DNA of 6,742 nt from an uncultured Eubacteriales bacterium. GTDB lineage: Bacteria > Bacillota > Clostridia > Oscillospirales > CAG-272. The notes beneath the pieces were generated by a model. It was not told where the DNA came from. It saw nothing but the letters and a program-made list of their open reading frames with translations, and did no database searches. Position numbers and translations under genes: made by a program. Of this stretch, positions 1 to 4,909 are shown piece by piece. The DNA lies in assembly GCA_934446285.1 (NCBI GenBank), contig CAKSEI010000081.1, positions 1 through 6,742 of the forward strand, written 5' to 3'. How positions within the stretch are numbered: position 1 is the first letter of the stretch; each line of letters opens with the position of its first letter.

Positions 1-815
1 CCTGCGGTATGGGCGGCGGCACGGGTACGGGAGCAGCTCCCGTCGTTGCGAAAATCGCGCGCGATATGGGCATACTCACGGTAGGCATCGCGACAAAGCC
101 GTTTGCCTTTGAGGGAAAGAAACGTATGGCTGCGGCTGAGGCGGGTATCGTTCAGCTGCGTGATAACGTCGACTCTCTCATAGTCATACCGAATGAGAGA
201 CTCAACAGCGTCTCCGAGACGCGCATAACTCTCGCGAATGCTTTTGCCATTGCCGATGACGTACTGCGCCAGGGTGTGCAGAGCATTTCCGAGCTTATAA
301 ACGTAACGGGACTTGTCAACCTTGACTTTGCGGATGTTTCCGCGATAATGACCGATGCGGGCTACGCTCATATGGGCGTGGGAGCTGCAACGGGAAAGGA
401 CAAGGCAAAGGAGGCTGCTACCCTCGCCATCTCCAGCCCGCTGCTTGAGACATCCATAAAGGGTGCTAAGGGCATACTCGTAAATATCATGGCATCCCCC
501 GATATAGGACTTGACGAGATAACCGAGGCGTCCTCACTCATCGAGGAAGAGGCGCACTCCGACGCTACGGTCATATGGGGCGCGGCGCTCGACGAGAGCC
601 TCGAGGACGAGATGCGCGTGACCGTCATAGCTACGGGCTTCGACTCAAAGGAGCATGAGAGCGAAAAGGCGGAGGAGCACGCTCAGTCGGAGAAAAAGGA
701 AAATACCATTCCCGACGACGACCTTGACGTTATCCTTAATATGCTCAACAAATCGGGCAGAGCGCACGGAGGAAATCAGGGCACTCAGAACGGCGGCAGC
801 TTCACCAAGTTTTAA
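1..815 (+). CDS. ftsZ: Cell division GTPase FtsZ, C-terminal part (5' end outside window)
   Basis: FtsZ is the tubulin-like GTPase that polymerises into the cytoplasmic Z-ring. The first complete codon is at position 3 and the gene was already open at the window edge. Visible directly are the tubulin signature GGGTGTG (nt 12-32, preceded by CGM) and the T7 synergy loop NLDFADV (nt 318-338), with the Asn/Asp residues that complete the GTPase site of the neighbouring subunit. The GTPase C-terminal domain follows and ends near ATGFD. A short acidic, Glu/Lys-rich linker (nt ~642-707) leads to a tail. From the usual position of the signature near residue 105, about 100 N-terminal residues are missing. 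The tail is odd: where DIPxFLR is expected it reads DDDLDVILNMLNK, followed by 20 more Gly/Gln/Asn-rich residues ending in FTKF. A terminator hairpin follows the TAA stop. Identity is certain; only the tail interpretation is open. Confidence 0.97.
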   Translation, partial: CGMGGGTGTGAAPVVAKIARDMGILTVGIATKPFAFEGKKRMAAAEAGIVQLRDNVDSLIVIPNERLNSVSETRITLANAFAIADDVLRQGVQSISELINVTGLVNLDFADVSAIMTDAGYAHMGVGAATGKDKAKEAATLAISSPLLETSIKGAKGILVNIMASPDIGLDEITEASSLIEEEAHSDATVIWGAALDESLEDEMRVTVIATGFDSKEHESEKAEEHAQSEKKENTIPDDDLDVILNMLNKSGRAHGGNQGTQNGGSFTKF

Positions 816-823
816 TTTGATAC

Positions 824-854
824 GTATACTCAAATCACCTTTTCTGCATATAAT
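824..854 (+). promoter_or_regulatory. Candidate sporulation sigma-E-like promoter for the SleC-like ORFs
   Basis: GTATACT (824-830) resembles the sigma-E -35 element (about KMATATW in Bacillus), and CATATAAT (847-854) fits the mother-cell -10 pattern CATAnnnT. The 16-nt spacer is slightly longer than the usual 14-15. Transcription would start near 860, just past the hairpin loop, leaving the Shine-Dalgarno free of its pairing partner. The -10 bases also contain TATAAT, but no good sigma-A -35 lies 17 nt upstream. The match is short and rests on consensus memory, so treat it as a hypothesis. Confidence 0.3.
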
Positions 855-873
855 GCAGAGAGGTGATTTTTTT
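832..873 (+). terminator. Intrinsic terminator after ftsZ
   Basis: A 9-bp perfect stem (AAATCACCT 832-840 with AGGTGATTT 861-869) encloses a second 6-bp stem (CTGCAT 844-849 with ATGCAG 853-858) and a 3-nt loop. The T843-A859 pair and a T842-G860 wobble nearly join the two stems. The right arm runs into seven T residues (867-873). It sits 17 nt past the ftsZ stop, so it should end ftsZ transcripts. Its right arm also carries the ribosome binding site of the next ORF, so it may control translation of any read-through RNA. Hairpin and T-run are seen directly; the termination role is inferred. Confidence 0.85.
859..867 (+). promoter_or_regulatory. Ribosome binding site embedded in terminator right arm
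   Basis: AGAGGTGAT is a near-perfect Shine-Dalgarno (the AGGTGAT core pairs with the 16S 3' end). Its AGGTG core (861-865) lies 6 nt before a TTG at 872, and this spacing decides the TTG start of the next ORF. The same bases form the 3' arm of the ftsZ terminator (861-869), so in RNA read through from ftsZ the site would be base-paired. Confidence 0.75.
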
Positions 874-1264
874 GCATAATAACGGTTTTTTAATTGTAAA
901 TTCACGCACGGCGCTCGGTGCTCTGCCTGTCAGCGGTGCGCGCGTGCACGTAACGGGCGACGGGATCGATGCGACTTCCTATACCGACTCTTCGGGCGCT
1001 ACCGGGAGGATAGTCCTGCCCGCCCCTCAGCCCGATGCCTCGTTAACTCCCGAGGAGAACGGCGCTCCCTTTTCGTCATATGACATAGAGGTGTCGGCGG
1101 ACGGATACTATACCGTACTCAGCCGCGCCGTGCCAGTTTTTCCCGGGATAACGAGCGTACAGAATGTTAATCTTATACCCGTCGCGGCATACGGATTTGA
1201 AAACAAGCCCGAGGACTCTCTTGTCATCGACGAGTGTATACAAGGGCCGGGTGGAGAGCAATGA
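872..1264 (+). CDS. SleC-type N-terminal (pro)domain protein, carboxypeptidase-regulatory-like fold
   Basis: This 130-residue protein has no signal peptide or membrane segment. I chose TTG 872 because a strong Shine-Dalgarno sits 6 nt upstream; the alternative GTG at 863 lies inside that site. The product begins MHNNGFLIV, like the N-terminus of clostridial SleC cortex-lytic proteins as I recall them. It has the pattern of a carboxypeptidase-regulatory/transthyretin-like beta-sandwich: LPVSGARVHVT (res 18-28), a YTDSSGATG turn (37-45), then YDIEVSADGYYTV (70-82) and FPGITSVQNVNLIP (90-103). In SleC such a segment is the N-terminal pre/pro region, removed from the mature enzyme by Csp proteases. 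Here it is a separate ORF whose TGA overlaps the ATG of the next gene (ATGA). It may act as a chaperone or inhibitor domain for the downstream enzyme, or be half of a frameshifted single gene. Domain assignment is fairly secure; role is inferred. Confidence 0.72.
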   Translation: MHNNGFLIVNSRTALGALPVSGARVHVTGDGIDATSYTDSSGATGRIVLPAPQPDASLTPEENGAPFSSYDIEVSADGYYTVLSRAVPVFPGITSVQNVNLIPVAAYGFENKPEDSLVIDECIQGPGGEQ

Positions 1265-2664
1265 ACGCTGACCTGCCGTACATTCCCGAGACGATAACGG
1301 TGCATCTCGGCAGTCCGTCATCTGCGGCGGATAACGTCACTGTGCCTTTTGCCGACTATATAAAGAACGTGGCGTCGAGCGAGATATATCCGACCTGGCC
1401 CGTATCTGCTCTGCGTGCGAATATTTTAGCACAGATATCCTTTGCACTCAACAGGGTATATACCGAGTATTACCGCTCGCGCGGGTATAACTTTGATATA
1501 ACGAATTCTACGGCGTATGACCAGTCGTATGTGCGCGACAGGGAGATTTTCGAAAATGTCGGGCAGATTGCGGACGAAATCTTTGACAGCTATATAAGGC
1601 GCGCGGGCTACGTCGAGCCGCTTTTTGCACAGTATTGCAACGGTACTACCGTGACATGCGCGGGAATGTCGCAGTGGGGCAGCGTAGCGCTGGCGGAGCA
1701 GGGGTATAATTCCTTTGACATTCTTCGCAATTACTACGGCGATGATATTGAGATAGTAACGGATGTGCCCGTGCGCTCCTTTTACCCGTCCGCTCCGGAG
1801 AAGCTGATGCGCCTCGGAGATACGGGAAATGACGTGCGCACCGTTCAATTGCGGCTCAACCGCATTTCGTCAAATTTTCCGACAATACCGAAAATTGAAC
1901 CGGTGAACGGCTTTTTCGACAATGCGACGGAGCAGGCGGCGCGCGCTTTTCAGAAGCTGTTCTCGCTGTCGGTCGACGGAGTTGTCGGAAAAGCGACGTG
2001 GTATGAGCTTGAGCGCGTATGGGCGGGGGTGAAGAACCTCAATGAGCTTGTGAGCGAGGGAGTAATATATGACGATGTGATAAAGCAGTTCTCGGAGGAG
2101 TTCACGGGCGGCGAGAGCGGCAGAGGGGTAGGACTTCTGCAATATTATCTTGCCTTTATCGCGGAGTATAACGATTATGTCACCGCTCCTCCTTTCTCGT
2201 CGGTGTACGATGACACGACAAAAAGCTCCGTCTCGGAGTTTCAGCACGCCTATTCACTGCCCGTGACGGGAAATACGGACAGGGCGACGTGGAACGCGAT
2301 TTTTGACGTGTATACGGGTCTTGCAGATTCTCTGCCGTTGTCTGTATATTCGGGAGCAATAAAGCCCTTTCCCGGGCTTATTCTGCGCCGTGGGGCACGC
2401 GGAGAGGACGTAACGCTGCTGCAGGAGTATTTAAATTCGATTTCCGCCGTATATACCGAGATTCCGCGAGTGACCGTCGACGGCGTTTACGGAGCTGCAA
2501 CCGAGGGTGCGGTAGAAGCCTTTCAGGAGAGCTTCGGACTGCCCGTGACGGGAGCGGTCAATCTCGAGACGTGGTACGCGATAGGGCAGGTCTACGGCGA
2601 CACGGAGGGCGGACAGTACAGGAACGCGGGACAGTACCCGGGAAGTGAGGTCGGAAATGAATAA
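1261..2664 (+). CDS. SleC-like spore cortex-lytic protein: SpoIID-type lytic domain plus three peptidoglycan-binding repeats
   Basis: This 467-residue protein starts at ATG 1261, with GGTGGAG at 1250-1256 as ribosome site and a 4-nt overlap with the preceding stop. An upstream in-frame GTG (1234) lies within the previous gene and lacks such a site. Residues ~30-163 resemble SpoIID/LytB lytic transglycosylases, which cut peptidoglycan glycan strands. In YIKNVASSEIYPTW (33-46) Glu41 matches the catalytic Glu, and CAGMSQWGSVALAEQGY (133-149) leading to ILRNYYGDDIEI (154-165) matches the family's GHGVGMSQWG block, with Cys133 in place of the His. Three PG_binding_1 repeats follow at about 183-254, 284-351 and 374-445 (pattern DGxxGxxT...FQ...TG...TW); the middle one lacks the DGxxG turn. 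A Gly/Gln-rich tail ends the protein. There is no signal peptide, as expected for cytoplasmic synthesis in the mother cell. The closest family I recognise is clostridial SleC; substrate and timing are inferred. Confidence 0.8.
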   Translation: MNADLPYIPETITVHLGSPSSAADNVTVPFADYIKNVASSEIYPTWPVSALRANILAQISFALNRVYTEYYRSRGYNFDITNSTAYDQSYVRDREIFENVGQIADEIFDSYIRRAGYVEPLFAQYCNGTTVTCAGMSQWGSVALAEQGYNSFDILRNYYGDDIEIVTDVPVRSFYPSAPEKLMRLGDTGNDVRTVQLRLNRISSNFPTIPKIEPVNGFFDNATEQAARAFQKLFSLSVDGVVGKATWYELERVWAGVKNLNELVSEGVIYDDVIKQFSEEFTGGESGRGVGLLQYYLAFIAEYNDYVTAPPFSSVYDDTTKSSVSEFQHAYSLPVTGNTDRATWNAIFDVYTGLADSLPLSVYSGAIKPFPGLILRRGARGEDVTLLQEYLNSISAVYTEIPRVTVDGVYGAATEGAVEAFQESFGLPVTGAVNLETWYAIGQVYGDTEGGQYRNAGQYPGSEVGNE

Positions 2665-2878
2665 TATACCCGAGCGCGGAGACCATGTACGTGAGGTGCA
2701 GAGCGCTCTGCGCATAAAAAGAGCAGGCGGAGCGGATCTGCCGCAGATAATCCCCGACGGCATTTACGGAGAAGAAACGCGGGAGTGCGTCGCGGCTTTT
2801 CAGCGTGCCGAGGAGCTTGATGACACGGGAATAGTCGATTATACGACGTGGCAAAGGCTTTTTGAAGAAAAATATTAA
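2657..2878 (+). CDS. Small single-domain peptidoglycan-binding (PG_binding_1) protein
   Basis: This 73-residue protein consists almost entirely of one PG_binding_1 domain: GDHVREVQSAL (8-18), IPDGIYGEETRECVAAFQ (32-49) and TGIVDYTTWQRL (57-68). It aligns best with the third repeat of the preceding protein. ATG 2657 is chosen because AGTGAGG (2644-2650) lies 6 nt upstream; the in-frame GTG at 2645 would fall within that site. It overlaps the upstream stop by 8 nt, implying translational coupling. No signal peptide is seen. It may dock on cortex peptidoglycan or on the lytic protein, or be a fourth repeat cut off by a frameshift. No clear terminator follows it before the ctsR promoter. Domain identity is confident; function is not known. 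Confidence 0.75.
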   Translation: MNNIPERGDHVREVQSALRIKRAGGADLPQIIPDGIYGEETRECVAAFQRAEELDDTGIVDYTTWQRLFEEKY

Positions 2879-2888
2879 CATTTTGTAA

Positions 2889-2905
2889 ATTGACTTTCTT
2901 TGACC
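2889..2905 (-). promoter_or_regulatory. CtsR operator, upstream box
   Basis: On the minus strand this reads GGTCAAA-GAA-AGTCAAT, against the CtsR heptad repeat RGTCAAA-NAN-RGTCAAA: 13 of 14 heptad positions match, and the spacer fits. It lies just upstream of the -35 of the ctsR promoter. Confidence 0.85.
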
Positions 2906-2921
2906 TTGACTTTATCTGACT
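2905..2921 (-). promoter_or_regulatory. CtsR operator, box overlapping the -35
   Basis: On the minus strand this reads AGTCAGA-TAA-AGTCAAG, with each heptad one base off consensus and the correct NAN spacer. It abuts the first box and covers the -35 hexamer (2906-2911), so bound CtsR would block RNA polymerase. Confidence 0.75.
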
Positions 2922-2934
2922 TTCGATGTATAAT
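2906..2934 (+). promoter_or_regulatory. Sigma-A promoter of the ctsR-mcsA-mcsB-clpC operon
   Basis: TTGACT (2906-2911), a 17-nt spacer and TATAAT (2929-2934) form a near-consensus housekeeping promoter. The expected start is near 2941, which gives a leader of about 32 nt before the ctsR ATG. CtsR-type operators overlap the -35 and occupy the first transcribed bases, the usual arrangement for class III heat-shock control by autorepression. No HrcA (CIRCE) element is seen here. Confidence 0.9.
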
Positions 2935-2950
2935 AAGCGCAGAAAGTCAG
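2916..2950. repeat. Inverted repeat flanking the -10 element
   Basis: CTGACTTTC (2916-2924) and GAAAGTCAG (2942-2950) are perfect 9-bp inverted copies 17 nt apart, with the -10 hexamer between them. Each arm contains a CtsR half-site from an oppositely oriented box, so the symmetry is probably a by-product of facing operators rather than a terminator; no T-run follows. Confidence 0.7.
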
Positions 2951-2961
2951 GAAAGGTCAAA
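2945..2961 (+). promoter_or_regulatory. CtsR operator, downstream box over the start of transcription
   Basis: AGTCAGG-AAA-GGTCAAA matches the 17-bp CtsR consensus, with two mismatches in the first heptad and a perfect second heptad. It lies just past the expected transcription start and ends 1 nt before the ctsR Shine-Dalgarno GGG (2963-2965), facing the two upstream boxes. Confidence 0.8.
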
Positions 2962-2972
2962 AGGGCTATGAA

Positions 2973-3425
2973 ATGTTGATATCTGATTCAATCGCGTCTC
3001 TTATCGAGCAGCTGCTCGCCGAGGGCGACGGAACTGCGGAGATAGGCAGAAACGAGCTGGCAGCGCGCGTCGGGTGCGTGCCGAGCCAGATAAATTATGT
3101 TATAACTTCACGTTTTACGCCCGAGAGGGGATATGTCATCGAGAGCCGCAGGGGCGGCGGAGGCTATCTCCGGATAATAAAAAAGGATGTGTCCGCGGAC
3201 GTGTACCTCATGCACATGTTCGCTACGATAGGGGAGAGCATTGACGAGGCAAGCGCAAAGCGCCTCGTCGGTGCACTTGCCGAGCGCGGGATAATCGACG
3301 GGAGAACTCAGAGGCTTGCCTGCGCCGCCCTTTCCGGTGCGGCGCTCACGGGATGCAAAAATTCCGAAAAAGATTATGTACGCGCAGACATATTCCGACA
3401 GATGCTGCTTTCACTTATGAAGTAA
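2973..3425 (+). CDS. ctsR: Transcriptional repressor CtsR
   Basis: CtsR is a dimeric repressor of class III heat-shock genes (ctsR operon, clpP, clpE). The 150-residue length is typical. The N-terminal winged helix-turn-helix is clear: IGRNELAARVGCVPSQINYVI (24-44), then RFTPERGYVIESRRGGGGYL. The tetraglycine wing (61-64) is the known heat-sensing loop of the family, and the arginines just before it (59-60) are of the kind targeted by McsB in related CtsR proteins. The C-terminal four-helix part (~75-150) serves dimerisation and ClpC-mediated turnover. ATG 2973 has AAAGGG 7 nt upstream; the ATG at 2968 is closed by a stop within a few codons. The gene leads the operon directly behind its own operators, 19 nt before mcsA. 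Identification is secure. Confidence 0.96.
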   Translation: MLISDSIASLIEQLLAEGDGTAEIGRNELAARVGCVPSQINYVITSRFTPERGYVIESRRGGGGYLRIIKKDVSADVYLMHMFATIGESIDEASAKRLVGALAERGIIDGRTQRLACAALSGAALTGCKNSEKDYVRADIFRQMLLSLMK

Positions 3426-3444
3426 GATATAAGGGGTGATATAA

Positions 3445-3933
3445 ATGCTATGCACAAGATGTAAGAAAAGACCGGCGACCGTCTTTTATAAGCAGACGGT
3501 AAACGGAGTGAGCGAGGAGAGTGCTCTCTGTGAGAAATGCGCTTCGGAAATGCAGATAGGAAGCTTTTTCGACAACGATTTCAATTTTTTCGGCAGCCTT
3601 TTTGATAAGAGGCCGGCGAGGACAAGCGAGCAGAGGGTATGCGATTTGTGCGGCTCGACATTCGAACAGATAGCCGAGGACGGAAAGGTCGGATGCGCGA
3701 GGTGCTATGAGATATTCGCGGACAGGCTGCTGCCGTCGATAGAGAGAATTCACGGTAACAGTCATCACGTCGGCAGACATCCCGTAAGAGACAGAGAGAC
3801 GGATGAAAAAGCGGACGCTCTCGCGGAAAAGAAAAAGCAGCTTTCCGAGGCGATAGAAAAGGAGGACTTTGAGTTTGCCGCAAAGCTTAGAGACGAGATA
3901 AAGGAGATGGAGAAAAACAATGGCTTGGTATGA
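3445..3933 (+). CDS. mcsA: McsA, zinc-binding activator of the arginine kinase McsB
   Basis: McsA binds and activates McsB and adapts it to ClpC. The 162-residue protein shows four CxxC pairs: C3/C6, C29/C32, C66/C69 and C84/C87. They form two zinc-binding modules that are characteristic of the family. The segment HGNSHHVGRHP (103-113) matches the conserved linker. A charged UVR-type helical motif closes the protein (about 127-157, core EDFEFAAKLRDEI), closely resembling the UVR segment in the middle domain of the ClpC encoded downstream. The ribosome site AAGGGGTGAT (3431-3440) is strong and 4 nt from ATG 3445. The 3' end overlaps the mcsB start by 14 nt, suggesting coupled synthesis of the two partners. 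No unusual features; identification is secure. Confidence 0.95.
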   Translation: MLCTRCKKRPATVFYKQTVNGVSEESALCEKCASEMQIGSFFDNDFNFFGSLFDKRPARTSEQRVCDLCGSTFEQIAEDGKVGCARCYEIFADRLLPSIERIHGNSHHVGRHPVRDRETDEKADALAEKKKQLSEAIEKEDFEFAAKLRDEIKEMEKNNGLV

Positions 3934-4909
3934 TGAGAGCGGACGGTGCAGAGAATATGTCGTCAGTACGCGGGTAAGATTTGCCCGAAACCTCGCGGAT
4001 TATCCCTTTGCCTCTAAAATGGACCAGACGAGCGCAAAGGAGATATGCGAGAGGGTGCGGGAAGTCTTTCCAGATTATGAATACGTCGATTTTACGAAGA
4101 TAGATTCCGTTGAGGCGCGTTCGTATGTCGAGAGACACCTCGTCAGTCCGAATTTCCTCTCGTCGCGCTTTTCACACGGGCTGCTCACAAAGGGCAACAC
4201 GTATATAATGGTGTGCGAAGAGGACCATATGCGTATACAGAGCATATATCCGGGCCTTGCCATAGACGAGGCGTACAAAGACGCCGCGGGTGCTTGCGAT
4301 ATGGCTGAGGAAAAACTGAAGATAGCTTACGACGACAGGCTCGGTTATCTTACGCATTGCCCGACTAATCTCGGTACGGGTATGCGCGTGTCGGTTATGA
4401 TGTTTTTGCCCGCTCTGCATATCACGGGCGGGATGAGAAAGGTCGCAGCCCAGCTGCCCAAACTCGGACTCACGGTCAGGGGCATCTACGGAGAAGGCAG
4501 CAACGAGAGCGGATATCTCTATCAGATATCAAATCAGGTTACTCTCGGAGTGAGCGAACGCGATACGGTGGACAAGCTGAGGGAGATAACCGAACAGCTC
4601 ATAGAGAGCGAAAAGCGCGCAGAAAAGGCGCTCGCCGCCTCGCGTGAGGATGCTCTGCGCGACAGCACGCGCAGGTCGCTCGGTATACTGCGGTATGCGG
4701 ATATGCTTACAAGCGCGGAATACATGGACTTATACGGCAAGGTACGTATGGGCGTGAATATGGGATATATAAATGAGGTGACATACGAGGCACTTGACAG
4801 GCTGACGGTCACCACGGGACCTGCCACACTTACGCTTTCGGGCGGCTCAAAGGATGCTGTCTCGCGCGATAAAATGAGAGCGGCAAAGGTCAGAGAGGAG
4901 TTACAATGA
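3920..4909 (+). CDS. mcsB: Protein-arginine kinase McsB
   Basis: McsB uses ATP to phosphorylate arginine side chains, marking proteins for ClpCP. Phosphagen-kinase motifs appear in order: VVSTRVRFARN (14-24, nucleotide phosphate contact), VCEEDHMRIQ (98-107, catalytic acidic pair), THCPTNLGTGMR (145-156, with active-site Cys147) and RGIYGEGSNESGYLYQISNQ (187-206). Near the C-terminus RDKMRA (316-321) matches the RDxxRA phospho-arginine allosteric motif known from Bacillus McsB. The length of 329 residues is about 30 shorter than the Bacillus enzyme, partly because the C-terminus stops soon after RDxxRA. ATG 3920 has GGAG 7 nt upstream and lies within the end of mcsA. Its TGA overlaps the clpC ATG (ATGA). 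The protein appears intact and active. Confidence 0.95.
   Translation: MAWYDESGRCREYVVSTRVRFARNLADYPFASKMDQTSAKEICERVREVFPDYEYVDFTKIDSVEARSYVERHLVSPNFLSSRFSHGLLTKGNTYIMVCEEDHMRIQSIYPGLAIDEAYKDAAGACDMAEEKLKIAYDDRLGYLTHCPTNLGTGMRVSVMMFLPALHITGGMRKVAAQLPKLGLTVRGIYGEGSNESGYLYQISNQVTLGVSERDTVDKLREITEQLIESEKRAEKALAASREDALRDSTRRSLGILRYADMLTSAEYMDLYGKVRMGVNMGYINEVTYEALDRLTVTTGPATLTLSGGSKDAVSRDKMRAAKVREELQ

Noticed and set aside
863..871. GTG at 863 as start of the SleC N-terminal-like ORF
   Set aside because: This GTG is part of the Shine-Dalgarno AGGTGAT itself and has no ribosome site upstream. TTG 872 has ideal spacing and gives a family-like N-terminus.
1234..1260. GTG at 1234 as start of the SpoIID-like ORF
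   Set aside because: It would overlap the preceding gene by 31 nt and has no Shine-Dalgarno. ATG 1261 has GGTGGAG upstream and the standard ATGA coupling.
1250..1264. Programmed -1 frameshift joining the first two SleC-like ORFs
   Set aside because: No slippery heptamer of the X-XXY-YYZ type is present before the TGA and no obvious stimulatory hairpin follows. Stop-restart coupling explains the overlap better.
1426..1848. 140-codon minus-strand frame
   Set aside because: It is antisense to the SpoIID-like domain, whose motifs are clear in the plus frame; no domain is recognisable on the minus strand.
2865..2890. Terminator between the small peptidoglycan-binding ORF and ctsR
   Set aside because: Only a weak all-A/T stem (AAAAT with ATTTT) is present, with no GC stem followed by a T-run.
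2916..2950. CIRCE element or attenuator hairpin at the ctsR promoter
   Set aside because: The 9-bp arms are CtsR half-sites (GTCA-type), do not match the CIRCE sequence, and flank the -10 rather than following the transcription start with a T-run.
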